From: JAHBVH01 sp034432375
Lineage (GTDB): Bacteria > Chloroflexota > Anaerolineae > Caldilineales > Caldilineaceae
Direction: 5' to 3'
DNA length: 64,000 nt
Assembly: GCA_034432375.1 (NCBI GenBank)
Contig: DAOUCA010000001.1
Location: forward strand, 12,768 to 76,767
Shown here: positions 25,581 to 35,030 of the stretch, in pieces
How the letters are laid out: each line of letters opens with the position of its first letter
Position numbering within the stretch: the first letter of the stretch is position 1
The notes under the pieces: generated by a model
Told to the model about the DNA's origin: nothing
The model's database searches: none
What the model saw: only the letters and a program-made list of their open reading frames with translations
Position numbers and translations under genes: made by a program

Positions 25581-26291
25581 CTAAATCGCAAAACAGTAGC
25601 CGACACCTCGAATTGTCTTTAAATAAATCGGATTGGATGGATTCGGCTCAATTCGTTCTCGTAGCCAACGAATATGAACATCGAGTGTACGCGTATCTTC
25701 GAGATAGTTAGTTTCCCACACTGTCTCCATAATTTTACTGCGCTCCACTACTTCCCCATGCCTTGTCATCAGTAACTTCAATAAGGCACATTGCTTGGGC
25801 GTCATTGTATATTGACCATTGGCCGTGGTGACCGAGCGTGTCGCAATATTTAAGCTAATTGGACCCCGCTGCAACAGATGTTCGGCCCGTCTTGTCCAAA
25901 AGATTTGCATGGTTTTGATCACTTGAGCGGGCACAAGAGGCAATTGGATGATTTCATCAAACGCAAACTCATTATCCGGCACCTTGGCGGTAACAGCTAG
26001 AATTGCCACGGTTGGCAAGCGGTAGCGGACTACTTCACAGAAGCGAAGACGACTATCCGGCTTCTGTTCCAGTTCAACCAGCAGCGCAACTGGCGGCTGC
26101 GCACGCACCAACTGAAGTGCCGTTTTTTGATTCGTCGCTGTTACAAATTCAACCGTGGGCCAAGTCGTACCTGCGCCTTCACGATTTGTGGCCGCTATTT
26201 GATTTTGAACCCCGAAAATTGTCTCTAATTGGTCAGAAATTTGTGCTTTTCGCCCTATATACAAAATTCGGAACAGAGTTGAATAGCTCAT
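25581..26291 (-). CDS. Atypical OmpR/PhoB-type response regulator
   Basis: 236 aa. The C-terminal ~95 residues are a winged-helix DNA-binding domain of the OmpR class: YTMTPKQCALLKLLMTRHGEVVER, then VWETNYLEDTRTLDVHIRWLRERI and YLKTIRGVGYCF. The N-terminal half has the size and strand pattern of a receiver but lacks the acidic pocket: where the phospho-Asp is expected, the text reads VALLVELEQKP. It probably works without phosphorylation. No histidine kinase is adjacent. It is a single gene between the MITE-bearing gap and a terminator. Confidence 0.85.
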   Translation of the reverse strand: MSYSTLFRILYIGRKAQISDQLETIFGVQNQIAATNREGAGTTWPTVEFVTATNQKTALQLVRAQPPVALLVELEQKPDSRLRFCEVVRYRLPTVAILAVTAKVPDNEFAFDEIIQLPLVPAQVIKTMQIFWTRRAEHLLQRGPISLNIATRSVTTANGQYTMTPKQCALLKLLMTRHGEVVERSKIMETVWETNYLEDTRTLDVHIRWLRERIEPNPSNPIYLKTIRGVGYCFAI

Positions 26292-26381
26292 TGCTCGCTG
26301 TTGCTCATTCGTATCGTGTTACCGTTGTGAGGATTGAGTGAGGCTAAAATAGTATAGCAGAGTTTGCTTGTTTTGCCAATG

Positions 26382-26417
26382 AAAAAGAGAGAGCTTTTAT
26401 CATTGCTCTCTCTTTTT
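26382..26417 (-). terminator. Rho-independent terminator, oligoendopeptidase gene
   Basis: 13-bp arms AAAAAGAGAGAGC (26382-26394) and GCTCTCTCTTTTT (26405-26417) with a 10-nt loop. On the minus strand the stem ends in a T-run. It lies 70 nt downstream of the gene ending at 26487. Confidence 0.85.
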
Positions 26418-26486
26418 GGATAAGATCCAAGCTACAGATCATGAGGATTGCGCACGCCCGTTGAAAGACGCACGGCAGTCGGCTGA

Positions 26487-28286
26487 TTAAACTTTGAGGT
26501 CAGCCAACTCATCGATCATCCCACGAATGACATCAAAGCCCCCCTGCCAGAAAGCCTTATCGGTAATATTGATATTGGCCTCTTGCAGAATATCTTCGGG
26601 GCGGGCTGAGCCTCCATAGGCCAATAGCTTCATATACCCCGGCTTGAACGCATCCCCTTGTTCCTGATAGCGTCGGTAGAGTGAAAGCACCAAGAGCTGC
26701 CCGAAGCTATATGCATAGCAATAGAAGGGGGTCTGGTAGATGTGGGGGATGCTAATCCACTCGTACTGGAATTCTGGGGCAACCTCAAGGCTATCGCCAA
26801 ATTGTTCTTTGAGATTTGCCATATAGAGATCGTGCAACTCTTCCGGCGAGCGATTGGCCATGATCGCGGCGTGGGCCGTACGCTCAAAGTGGACAAAATA
26901 TGCCTGACGCATTACCGTGGCATACATATCATCGACCGATGCCGCCAGCAACTCGCGGCGCACCAGCGGATCCTTCTCCTCCGCCAACAGCCGCTCGGTA
27001 AGCAGAATTTCGGCAAAGACAGAAGCGGTTTCGGCCAACGGTAATGTTGGATGCTGCGTTAGGACGGAATGTTTCTCAGCCAACATGCTGTGGATCGCGT
27101 GGCCCAACTCATGCGCCAGCGTTGCAACATCGCGGACACGGCCGGTATAGTTCATCAGGACCCAAGGGGTTAAGCTTGGCAGCACGGTGGCACAAAACGC
27201 CCCGCCCCGTTTCCCTTTGCGCACTTCGCTATCAATGTGATTTTCATCAAAGACGCGTGCAGCCTGGTTGGCGATTTCTGGGTGGAAACGGCGAAAGGTA
27301 TCAAGCACCATGGTAACCGCATCGGCATACTCGACTTTGCGATCCGAAGCCGCCAATGGCGCATAGATATCATAACGCCGTAGCTTCTCCATTCCCAGCC
27401 AGCCCGCCTTCAGTGCAAAGTAGCGCTGAAAGATGCCAACATTTTCGCGCGCAACATCTAACAGCGCGTCAACGGCTGCGTCAGGGATATCGTTGGCGAC
27501 ATTGCGCACGGCGATGGGTGAACTGTAGTGGCGCAGCCCCACATGTTCGTTATACCAATCCCGCACGCGGTTGGTATAGATTTGAGCGAGGATATTGGCA
27601 TCCTCACTATAGACTCGATAAAGCTCTTGATAGGCCATCTCGCGCATTTGGGGATCACGCGATTGCGCATAGCCCATGAGCGCGTCACGGGTCAAGGATT
27701 GCTTTTCGCCCTCAACTTCGATTGTGTACTCAAAGCGATTAGTAATCATTGAATAGAGCGTCATGACAGCATCAATCCCATTGGCATCTTTGGTATTGAT
27801 CAATTGCTCTGATTTTTCATCGAGTGTATAAGGTTTGGTACGCCGCAGATCATCGAGATAGTGCCGTTGATCTGGGAATTTTTCACCATTCGGCAGCAAT
27901 GCCACTGCCTCATCATCACTTAGCCCTTTCCACCAGAGATCAAAGAAGAGGGTGCGATTCTGCACATCGGTCGAAACCTGTTGCAGTCGGTTGCGATAGG
28001 TCAACGCGGTGGAAGATTGGGTGTCCGACGAAAACCAGAGGCTGCCATATGCCCCCAACTTGAAGATCGTGGCGACCAGATCTTCATACTGACCCATGAC
28101 ATTGAGCAACAATTCTGGCTCCATTTCCGGATCCAGATCCTCACGGACCGCCACAAACGCTTGGACTTTTTGCTCCAAAGCACTTAGACGCTCGCTCAAG
28201 ATCTCCTCAGTCGGCTCCGGTAACAGTTCTGAGAGATTCCAGCCATGCAATTCATAGGTTGGCTTTTCTGCTATCGCAACACTCAT
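26487..28286 (-). CDS. M3-family oligoendopeptidase (PepF-like)
   Basis: 599 aa from the ATG at 28286, which has AAGGA about 9 nt upstream; an ATG two codons earlier is too close. The zinc signature HELGHAIHS is at about residue 385, with the third ligand glutamate in LAETASVFAEILL. The N-terminal helical region (LDEKSEQLINTKDANG) and the C-terminal FQYEWISIPHIYQTPFYCYAYSFG are typical of the PepF/M3B group. It is a cytosolic metallopeptidase that cuts short peptides. It lies about 200 bp after aconitase on the same strand. Confidence 0.95.
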   Translation of the reverse strand: MSVAIAEKPTYELHGWNLSELLPEPTEEILSERLSALEQKVQAFVAVREDLDPEMEPELLLNVMGQYEDLVATIFKLGAYGSLWFSSDTQSSTALTYRNRLQQVSTDVQNRTLFFDLWWKGLSDDEAVALLPNGEKFPDQRHYLDDLRRTKPYTLDEKSEQLINTKDANGIDAVMTLYSMITNRFEYTIEVEGEKQSLTRDALMGYAQSRDPQMREMAYQELYRVYSEDANILAQIYTNRVRDWYNEHVGLRHYSSPIAVRNVANDIPDAAVDALLDVARENVGIFQRYFALKAGWLGMEKLRRYDIYAPLAASDRKVEYADAVTMVLDTFRRFHPEIANQAARVFDENHIDSEVRKGKRGGAFCATVLPSLTPWVLMNYTGRVRDVATLAHELGHAIHSMLAEKHSVLTQHPTLPLAETASVFAEILLTERLLAEEKDPLVRRELLAASVDDMYATVMRQAYFVHFERTAHAAIMANRSPEELHDLYMANLKEQFGDSLEVAPEFQYEWISIPHIYQTPFYCYAYSFGQLLVLSLYRRYQEQGDAFKPGYMKLLAYGGSARPEDILQEANINITDKAFWQGGFDVIRGMIDELADLKV

Positions 28287-28395
28287 GCTCATCTATCCTT
28301 TTCTATGTACACCTATTGGCTCATCAGACGAAATTGTGCAGACACGCCATTGGGCCTCCGGCAAAAACAGCGGCTTGCACAATTTGCTTACACAC

Positions 28396-28464
28396 AAACC
28401 ATATAAAAGTCGCACCTTCGTACACAGAGAGATACCTATCTATTTGTACGACTTTTATGGGTTT
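28396..28464 (-). terminator. Inverted repeat between aconitase and peptidase genes
   Basis: Arms around AAACCATATAAAAGTCG (28396-28412) and CGACTTTTATGGGTTT (28449-28464), one base slipped. It is downstream of aconitase on the minus strand; no T-run is evident. Confidence 0.45.
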
Positions 28465-28489
28465 TATCTATTAATGAGCGCAGCGATTG

Positions 28490-31195
28490 TTATTCACTCG
28501 CCAGCCGGCGCAAGACTGTCTGCAAAATACCACCATTTTTGTAGTAGTTGATCTCAACAGGCGTATCAATGCGGCTGGCAACCTGAAATTCAGTAACAGC
28601 GCCACTTTGTGCTGTTGCCCGCACCGTGTACTCTTGATTTGGCACCATATTGTCACTCATACCAAGAATGTCAAAAGTCTCAAACCCACTGAGACCAAGC
28701 GTGGCTGCACTTTGCCCCGCTTTGAATTGCAATGGCAAAACACCCATGCCCACCAGATTGCTGCGATGGATCCGCTCATAGCTTTCGGCAATGACCGCCC
28801 GTACCCCCTGCAACTGGACCCCCTTTGCCGCCCAGTCGCGACTGGAGCCGGTGCCATATTCCTTTCCGGCCAGAATAATGAGCGGGGTGCCATCATCGAC
28901 ATACTTCATGGCGGCGTCGTAGATGGTCATCTTTTCCATGTTGGGAATATAGACCGTATCCCCGCCCTCTTCGCCATCAAGCATCTGATTCTTAATGCGA
29001 ATGTTGGCAAAGGTGCCACGCATCATCACTTCGTGGTTGCCGCGGCGGCTGCCATAGCTGTTCCACTCCGAACGATCCACGCCATGGGCTGCCAAATATT
29101 GTCCGGCAGGGCTGTTCTTGGCAATGTTGCCAGCGGGACTAATATGATCTGTGGTTGTGCTGTCTGGCATCATAGCCAGCACCCGTGCACCGACAATCGG
29201 CTCCACAGGCGATAGCTCTTGGTTAATGTCAAAGAAGGGGGGACGCTTGATATAGGTGCTGTTTTCGTCCCAATTAAAAAGTTCACCGCCGGCGACGGGA
29301 ATCGCGTTAAACTCTTCATTGCCTTTAAAGACATTGGCGTATTGCTCGCGGTAGATCTCCGGCTTGAGGCTGCGGCGAATCGCGCTCTGCACCTCTTCCT
29401 GGCTCGGCCAGATATCACTGAGGTAAACGGCCTGCCCATTGGGATCATAGCCGATGGGCTCCGTGACCAGATCAATATTGACCGTGCCGGCAATCGCGTA
29501 GGCCACGACCAACGGCGGCGAGGCCAAGAAGTTGGCACGCGCATCCGGGCTGACACGCCCTTCAAAGTTGCGGTTGCCGCTGAGTACCGACGCCGCAACC
29601 AAGTTGCCTTCGACGATGGCCTTGCTAATATGTTCCGGCAGCGGCCCACTGTTGCCGATGCAGGTGGTACAGCCATACCCGACCGTGTGGAAGTTAAGCG
29701 CCTCGAGATAAGGCACAAGACCGCTTGCTTCGAGATAGGTGGTGACCACTTTGCTGCCAGGTGCCAGGCTGGTCTTTACCCACGGTTTAACATCCAACCC
29801 ACGCTCAACAGCCTTCTTAGCCAGCAAACCGGCCCCAATCATTACGCTGGGATTGCTCGTGTTGGTGCAGGAAGTGATGGCGGCAATGACAACGCTACCA
29901 TGCGTCAGATCATAAACACGTCCGCCCTGATTCACTGTGACCTTGGTCTCTAAGTCACTTGTTTCCAATCCAAAGCCCTTGGGCCCAACGGGGGCGGTCA
30001 AGCCCTTGTTCCAATCCGCCTTCATATTATCCAGATCAATGCGATCCTGGGGGCGTTTCGGGCCGGCCAACGCCGGTTTCACGGTGCTCATATCGAGCTC
30101 TAGCGTATCACTAAATTCAGGCTCTGCGCTGTTGGCGTCGTGGAAGAGCCCTTGCTCCTTGCAGTAGCGCTCGACCAACTCGACCTGTTCTTCGCTACGT
30201 CCAGTGCCGATTAGATAGCGCAGCGTCTCTTCGTCAACGGGGAAGAAACCGGTGGTGGCCCCATATTCCGGTGCCATGTTGGCGATGGTGGCACGATCGG
30301 GCAACGTTAGCTTGGCGAGGCCAGGGCCGTAAAATTCGACAAACTTACCGACGACGCCCTTCTTGCGCAACATCTCGGTAACCCGCAACACCAGATCCGT
30401 CGCAGTCGCGCCTTCGGGCAATGAGCCGGTCAGCTTAAAGCCGACGACTTCAGGCAGCAACATGTAAATTGCCTGATTCAACATGACCGCCTCGGCCTCA
30501 ATGCCACCAACCCCCCACCCCAATACGCCCAGCCCATTGATCATCGTGGTGTGGCTATCGGTGCCCACCAACGAATCTGGATAGGCGACGGGTAGACCAT
30601 TGAATGGTGAGGTGTGGACAACGGGGGCTAGGTATTCGAGGTTAACCTGGTGGACAATCCCGGTGGCCGGCGGCACCACGCGGAAATTATCAAAGGCCTC
30701 TTGACCCCACTTTAGAAACTCGTAACGCTCGCGATTGCGCTCAAATTCGCGCTCGGCATTGTACATCAGCGCAAAAACGCTGCCAAAGCGATCTACCTGC
30801 ACCGAGTGATCAATCACAAGGTCAACCGGGACCAATGGGTTTACCTTTTTGGGATCGCCGCCGAGATTGGCCATTGAATTGCGCAGCGCTGCTAGATCAA
30901 CCACACTGGGCACGCCGGTAAAGTCCTGGAGCACGACGCGTGCCGGCTTAAAGGGAATTTCGACCTTGCCGGCTGTCTCCGGCCCCCAGTTAGCAATGAT
31001 CTTCACGGCCTCTTCCGTGATCTCAAAGCCATCGGCCTGGCGCAATGCAGCCTCTAGTAATACACGAATCGCAAAAGGGAGACGGCCGATCTTGGCAATG
31101 CCGGCTTCCTCTAGCGCAGAAAGGCGAAAAATAACCGCCTCACCACTACCGGTGTCAAACGTATCTTTGGCTTGGAAAAAATCCTGTACAGCCAT
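28490..31195 (-). CDS. acnA: Aconitate hydratase
   Basis: 901 aa, the AcnA/IRP type. The start at 31195 has AAAGGA upstream; the in-frame ORF extends 12 codons further without support. Cluster-binding cysteines are visible: VVIAAITSCTNTSNPSVMIG and YGCTTCIGNSGPLP. Other signatures are VGTDSHTTMINGLGVLGWGVGGIEAEA, the DHISPAGNI region and YGTGSSRDWAAKG in the swivelling domain 4. It interconverts citrate and isocitrate in the TCA cycle and in this family can moonlight as an RNA-binding protein when the cluster is lost. No regulator is linked. Confidence 0.97.
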   Translation of the reverse strand: MAVQDFFQAKDTFDTGSGEAVIFRLSALEEAGIAKIGRLPFAIRVLLEAALRQADGFEITEEAVKIIANWGPETAGKVEIPFKPARVVLQDFTGVPSVVDLAALRNSMANLGGDPKKVNPLVPVDLVIDHSVQVDRFGSVFALMYNAEREFERNRERYEFLKWGQEAFDNFRVVPPATGIVHQVNLEYLAPVVHTSPFNGLPVAYPDSLVGTDSHTTMINGLGVLGWGVGGIEAEAVMLNQAIYMLLPEVVGFKLTGSLPEGATATDLVLRVTEMLRKKGVVGKFVEFYGPGLAKLTLPDRATIANMAPEYGATTGFFPVDEETLRYLIGTGRSEEQVELVERYCKEQGLFHDANSAEPEFSDTLELDMSTVKPALAGPKRPQDRIDLDNMKADWNKGLTAPVGPKGFGLETSDLETKVTVNQGGRVYDLTHGSVVIAAITSCTNTSNPSVMIGAGLLAKKAVERGLDVKPWVKTSLAPGSKVVTTYLEASGLVPYLEALNFHTVGYGCTTCIGNSGPLPEHISKAIVEGNLVAASVLSGNRNFEGRVSPDARANFLASPPLVVAYAIAGTVNIDLVTEPIGYDPNGQAVYLSDIWPSQEEVQSAIRRSLKPEIYREQYANVFKGNEEFNAIPVAGGELFNWDENSTYIKRPPFFDINQELSPVEPIVGARVLAMMPDSTTTDHISPAGNIAKNSPAGQYLAAHGVDRSEWNSYGSRRGNHEVMMRGTFANIRIKNQMLDGEEGGDTVYIPNMEKMTIYDAAMKYVDDGTPLIILAGKEYGTGSSRDWAAKGVQLQGVRAVIAESYERIHRSNLVGMGVLPLQFKAGQSAATLGLSGFETFDILGMSDNMVPNQEYTVRATAQSGAVTEFQVASRIDTPVEINYYKNGGILQTVLRRLASE

Positions 31196-31555
31196 TGAGC
31201 ATTCCTTTCCCTGATAAACAAACTTGGACAAGGGGTATCGTAATGTGTGTAACGTCTATAGAATCGGAGCAGCAGATCAGGTTTACTGCCGTCTGCGGTT
31301 CCGAACCATGATGATAGAAAGAGTAACGCTTCCGTCACATTCGGCGGAAATTGCACTACGCTTAATGATACCAGTTTTTCAGGGAAAGCTGTAAAATTGT
31401 AATGGGGTTGGGGCAAATAGTGTGGAAGATAGGAGAGAGGCATCTAGGTGATGGTCACTGGTCATAATGAATCTGACAAAGCAAGCCATCTTGCGGCCAG
31501 TGACCGTCACCTACTGTGAAATCGTAGCGTAATCAGTTGCTCCAAACAGACAGGT
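31196..31555. other. Intergenic region between aconitase and urease genes
   Basis: About 360 bp with no gene. It must hold the aconitase promoter on the minus strand and the end of the urease transcript. An inverted repeat, CTAGGTGATGGTCACTGGTC (31444-31463) with its near complement (31495-31513), may terminate the urease operon. Confidence 0.5.
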
Positions 31556-33274
31556 TCAAAACAAAAAGTAGCGCTGCGCCATTGGCAAGACCGCGGCCGG
31601 CTCACAGGTCAATAATTCGCCATCGGCGCGCACCTCGTAGGTTTCCGGGTCGACATCAATATGGGGCATGGCATCGTTGTGGACCATGTCTGCCTTACCG
31701 ATAGCTCGACACTTCCTTACGCCAACCACGGTTTTCTCTAAGCCCAGCTGCGCTGGCACCCCCGCTTCAACCGCGGCCTGTGACATAAAGGAGAGGCTCG
31801 TCTGTGCAGTGGCGCGGCCAAAGCTGCCAAACATGGGTCGATACATCACCGGCTGCGGTGTCGGGATCGAGGCATTGGCATCGCCCATGACGCTCCACGC
31901 GATAAAGCCGCCCTTGAGGATAATCTCCGGCTTGACGCCAAAGAAGGCTGGTTGCCAGAGTACTAGGTCGGCCAGCTTGCCCGGTTCAATCGAGCCAATT
32001 TCATGGGCGACCCCGTGCGCGATGGCTGGGTTGATCGTGTACTTGGCCACATAGCGTTTGACGCGGTTGTTGTCGTTGCGGGTGCTATCGCCAGCCAAAG
32101 GACCCCGTTGCACCTTCATCTTGTGCGCGGTCTGCCATGTGCGTGTCACCACCTCACCGACGCGACCCATCGCCTGCGAATCGCTGGCAATGATGCTAAT
32201 GACGCCCATGTCATGGAGAATATCCTCCGCCGCAATCGTTTCGGCGCGAATACGGCTCTCGGCAAAGGCGACATCTTCCGGTACCATCGGGTTGAGATGG
32301 TGGCAGACCATGAGCATATCGAGATGTTCGGCGATAGTGTTGATGGTATAGGGCCGCGTTGGGTTCGTTGATGAGGGCAAGATGTACGGAAAGGAGGCGA
32401 TCTTGATGATATCTGGGGCGTGGCCACCACCGGCACCCTCGGTGTGATAGGTGTGGATCGTGCGTCCCTTGATGGCGGCAATCGTATCTTCGACAAAGCC
32501 GGCTTCGTTGAGCGTATCGGTGTGGATGGCAGCTTGGACATCATATTCGTCGCAGACGGTGAGGCAAGTGTCAATCGCCGCCGGCGTGGTGCCCCAATCC
32601 TCATGCAATTTCAGACCACACGCACCGGCCAGGATCTGCTCGATCAGGGGTTCTGGCGTCGAGGAATTGCCCTTACCAAGAAAGCCAAAATTAACCGGCC
32701 ACGCTTCTACCGCCTGATACATACGGGCCAGATTCCAGACGCCCGGCGTACAGGTGGTGGCATTGGTGCCGGTGGCTGGCCCAGTACCGCCGCCAAACAT
32801 TGTGGTGACGCCGTTGCTCAGCGATTCGTAGATCTGTTGCGGCGCGATAAAGTGAATGTGGGCATCAATGCCACCGGCAGTGATGATCTTCCCTTCGCCG
32901 GCGATTACCTCAGTCGAAGCACCAACGACCAATTCGGGGTCGACGCCGGCCATTGTATCTGGATTGCCCGCCTTGCCAACTTTGACAATACGCCCATCTT
33001 TGACACCAATATCGCCTTTAACAATCCCCCAATGGTCAATGATCAGTGCATTGGTGATCACAAGATCGAGTACGCCCTGATCCCGCGTGGCGCGGCTACT
33101 TTGCCCCATGCCATCGCGGATCACCTTGCCGCCGCCAAAGGTAATCTCATCGCCATAGACAGTGAAATCTTTTTCCACTTCGATGATTAATTCCGTGTCG
33201 GCAAGCCGCACGCGGTCGCCAACGGTGGGACCATATAGATCGGCATAGGTTTGCCGTGGAATCGTGAGAGTCAT
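31556..33274 (-). CDS. ureC: Urease subunit alpha
   Basis: 572 aa, standard length. The nickel ligands are visible: HIHFIAPQ (first two histidines), the carbamylated lysine in GLKLHEDWG, the HTDTLNEAGFVE and HTYHTEGAGGGHAPD histidines, and the distal aspartate in IASDSQAMGR. The catalytic flap (VCHHLNPMVPEDVAFAESRIR) is intact. It hydrolyses urea to ammonia and carbamate. Its start overlaps the ureB stop by 4 bp. The protein looks fully active provided nickel is inserted. Confidence 0.98.
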   Translation of the reverse strand: MTLTIPRQTYADLYGPTVGDRVRLADTELIIEVEKDFTVYGDEITFGGGKVIRDGMGQSSRATRDQGVLDLVITNALIIDHWGIVKGDIGVKDGRIVKVGKAGNPDTMAGVDPELVVGASTEVIAGEGKIITAGGIDAHIHFIAPQQIYESLSNGVTTMFGGGTGPATGTNATTCTPGVWNLARMYQAVEAWPVNFGFLGKGNSSTPEPLIEQILAGACGLKLHEDWGTTPAAIDTCLTVCDEYDVQAAIHTDTLNEAGFVEDTIAAIKGRTIHTYHTEGAGGGHAPDIIKIASFPYILPSSTNPTRPYTINTIAEHLDMLMVCHHLNPMVPEDVAFAESRIRAETIAAEDILHDMGVISIIASDSQAMGRVGEVVTRTWQTAHKMKVQRGPLAGDSTRNDNNRVKRYVAKYTINPAIAHGVAHEIGSIEPGKLADLVLWQPAFFGVKPEIILKGGFIAWSVMGDANASIPTPQPVMYRPMFGSFGRATAQTSLSFMSQAAVEAGVPAQLGLEKTVVGVRKCRAIGKADMVHNDAMPHIDVDPETYEVRADGELLTCEPAAVLPMAQRYFLF

Positions 33275-33624
33275 GCGACTTTCTCCATTGCTGCAGATTT
33301 GACTGTCTCTTCCGCCAATGCGCCTTGCGTTAGACCGCGATGCCCCATGGCAACCCGCGACCCAGCTAGCGCCACCAACGTTACTTCTTTGGCATCGCCC
33401 GGCTCAAAACGCACCGCCGTCCCAGCGGCCACATTCAGCCGCATCCCATAGGCGGCAGTGCGGTCAAAGTCCAAAGCGCTGTTTACCTCAAAAAAATGAA
33501 AATGGCTGCCCACTTGGATGGGCCGGTCGCCCGTATGGCTTACCAGCAGCGTGACCGTCGTCCGACCCTCATTTGCCACAATATCGCCGGCTGCCTGATC
33601 AATCAAAATTTCACCTGGAATCAT
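33271..33624 (-). CDS. ureB: Urease subunit beta
   Basis: 117 aa. Begins MIPGEILIDQAAGDIVANEGR and contains the typical VSHTGDRPIQVGSHFHFFEVN and the GMRLNVAAGTAVRFEPGD run. This subunit caps the alpha subunit in the trimer-of-trimers. It overlaps ureC by 4 bp and lies 90 bp after ureA on the same strand; a GGAGG-type site (AAGGAGGGACTT) precedes the start. Confidence 0.97.
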   Translation of the reverse strand: MIPGEILIDQAAGDIVANEGRTTVTLLVSHTGDRPIQVGSHFHFFEVNSALDFDRTAAYGMRLNVAAGTAVRFEPGDAKEVTLVALAGSRVAMGHRGLTQGALAEETVKSAAMEKVA

Positions 33625-33714
33625 AAGTCCCTCCTTGTTTTGGCAAGATGACTATCCTCTACATCAAGGTCCTCTTCTACCCTATTTGTCCCCTTGTCAT
33701 CCTGTCAACAGCTA

Positions 33715-34017
33715 CTACTGAATCGGATCGTGTACCGTCACCAACTTCGTGCCATCGGGGAAGGTCGCCTCGACCTGCACCTCGTGGATCATCTCGGCAA
33801 TGCCATCCATGACATCGGCTTTTTGGAGGATGGTTGTGCCATAACTCATAATTTCGGCAACCGCTTTGCCGTCGCGTGCGGCTTCCATGATTTCAAAAGT
33901 AATAATGGCAACGGATTCGGGATAGTTGAGCTTGAGCCCGCGCGCTTGCCGTTTGCGCGCGAGTTCGGCAGCTAAAAAAATGAATAATTTTTCCTGTTCG
34001 CGTTGGGTTATGTGCAT
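33715..34017 (-). CDS. ureA: Urease subunit gamma
   Basis: 100 aa from the ATG at 34017 (MHITQREQEKLFIFLAAEL), with GAGGAG upstream; a longer in-frame ORF adds 17 unsupported residues. Signatures include ARKRQARGLKLNYPESVAII and EMIHEVQVEATFPDGTKLVT. It is the smallest structural subunit and leads the ureABC unit. Confidence 0.97.
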   Translation of the reverse strand: MHITQREQEKLFIFLAAELARKRQARGLKLNYPESVAIITFEIMEAARDGKAVAEIMSYGTTILQKADVMDGIAEMIHEVQVEATFPDGTKLVTVHDPIQ

Positions 34018-34177
34018 CGCGTTCGCTCCTCGATCTGATTGTGTTGGGTTATCCTGCCTTGGTCGCAAGAATAAACGCTGCTCGATTGCGGCTCCCTGCC
34101 GTTTATGGCATACTCACGCAATTCACTGTTGCCGGCTGTGTTCCCTGGGATGTGAATGTGAAAATTGTTTCGGCAAA

Positions 34178-34234
34178 CGGAGGCTGAGCTTGTCGAAGCC
34201 GGAGCCGCTTTGGCTTCGACAAGCTCAGCCTCCG
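34178..34234. repeat. REP-like palindrome, CTTCGACAAGCTCAGC family
   Basis: 23-bp perfect arms: left arm ending in GCTTGTCGAAGCC at 34200, right arm beginning GGCTTCGACAAGC at 34212, with an 11-nt loop. Single copies of the inner motif occur at about 8423 and 17574. It is a head-to-head pair of one short dispersed repeat. Confidence 0.8.
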
Positions 34235-34380
34235 CTCAATTGCCCGTTTATTTTCTTAATACCCATCTGCCATGAAGCTTGGTCAAGAATCTATCGTGAT
34301 TCGGGTTAAGCGGATTTCAGGATAGGCAACATGCCTTAGCGGCACCGATAACAATGAAATTTTGCCACAGATGATTTACA

Positions 34381-34435
34381 AGTCTATCTGTGTTTATCTG
34401 TGTGCATCTGTGTGTATCTGTAGCTATTTGCAGAT
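34381..34435. repeat. Short ATCTGTG repeat run
   Basis: Repeats of [TC]ATCTGTGTG spaced about 10-11 bp, just upstream of the GrpB-like gene. A complementary array of CACAGATGAACG-type units is at 60355-60418 upstream of the subtilase gene. Confidence 0.75.
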
Positions 34436-34454
34436 CAGAGATAAAGGAGGTTGT

Positions 34455-35027
34455 ATGCTCATTGAAATTTACCCCTATGCCAGCCGTTGGCCGGAAGAAT
34501 TTCAACAGATCGGTCGCACGCTGCGTGTACTCCTTGGCGATGTGGCGCTGCGTATTGATCACATTGGTTCGACTTCTGTGCCCAATCTGGCGGCAAAAGA
34601 TATTATCGATCTCCAGATCACGGTGGCTGCGCTCGATCCGGCCCTTTCCGCAAAGATGACGGCGTATGGCTATCGCCGAGTCGAACGGATCACCGGCGAT
34701 CATCGCCCGCCAACCGATAACAGCTCCGATGAGCAATGGCGCAAATGGTTCTTCAACGCGCCACTCGACCAACGTCCCACCAACCTCCATATGCGCATCG
34801 CTGGCCATGCCAACCAGCGCTATGCCCTCCTCTTTCGCGATTATCTGCGTGCCCATCCCATGGCCGCCGCGGCTTACGCCCAGGTGAAGATGGCCCTGGC
34901 CAACCGGGATAACGCCGATATCGACTTCTATTACGATGTCAAAGATCCAGTCTGCGATATCATCATAGCGGGCGCCGAAGAATGGGTGGCACGCACGGCA
35001 TGGACATTGGGGCCGACAGACGCGTGA
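34455..35027 (+). CDS. GrpB family protein (UPF0157)
   Basis: 190 aa from the ATG at 34455, preceded by a strong AAAGGAGG. The nucleotidyltransferase-like fold of this family is marked by ALRIDHIGSTSVPNLAAKDIIDLQI, where the H-x-G-S-T-[AS]-V-P-x-[LM] loop and D-[IL]-x-[IL] strand sit. Later, LHMRIAGHANQRYALLFRDYLR is typical. Function in the cell is not established; some relatives are fused to dephospho-CoA kinase. It lies on the opposite strand, in the middle of the urease genes, and so probably arrived independently. Confidence 0.92.
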   Translation: MLIEIYPYASRWPEEFQQIGRTLRVLLGDVALRIDHIGSTSVPNLAAKDIIDLQITVAALDPALSAKMTAYGYRRVERITGDHRPPTDNSSDEQWRKWFFNAPLDQRPTNLHMRIAGHANQRYALLFRDYLRAHPMAAAAYAQVKMALANRDNADIDFYYDVKDPVCDIIIAGAEEWVARTAWTLGPTDA

Positions 35028-35030
35028 TTT

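Larger units (their letters stand above)
34018..34454. other. Intergenic region with REP-like palindrome
   Basis: About 440 bp between divergent ureA and the GrpB-like gene. Apart from the palindrome at 34178-34234 and an ATCTGTG-type repeat run (34381-34435) no gene is supported. The ureA promoter should lie here. Confidence 0.5.
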
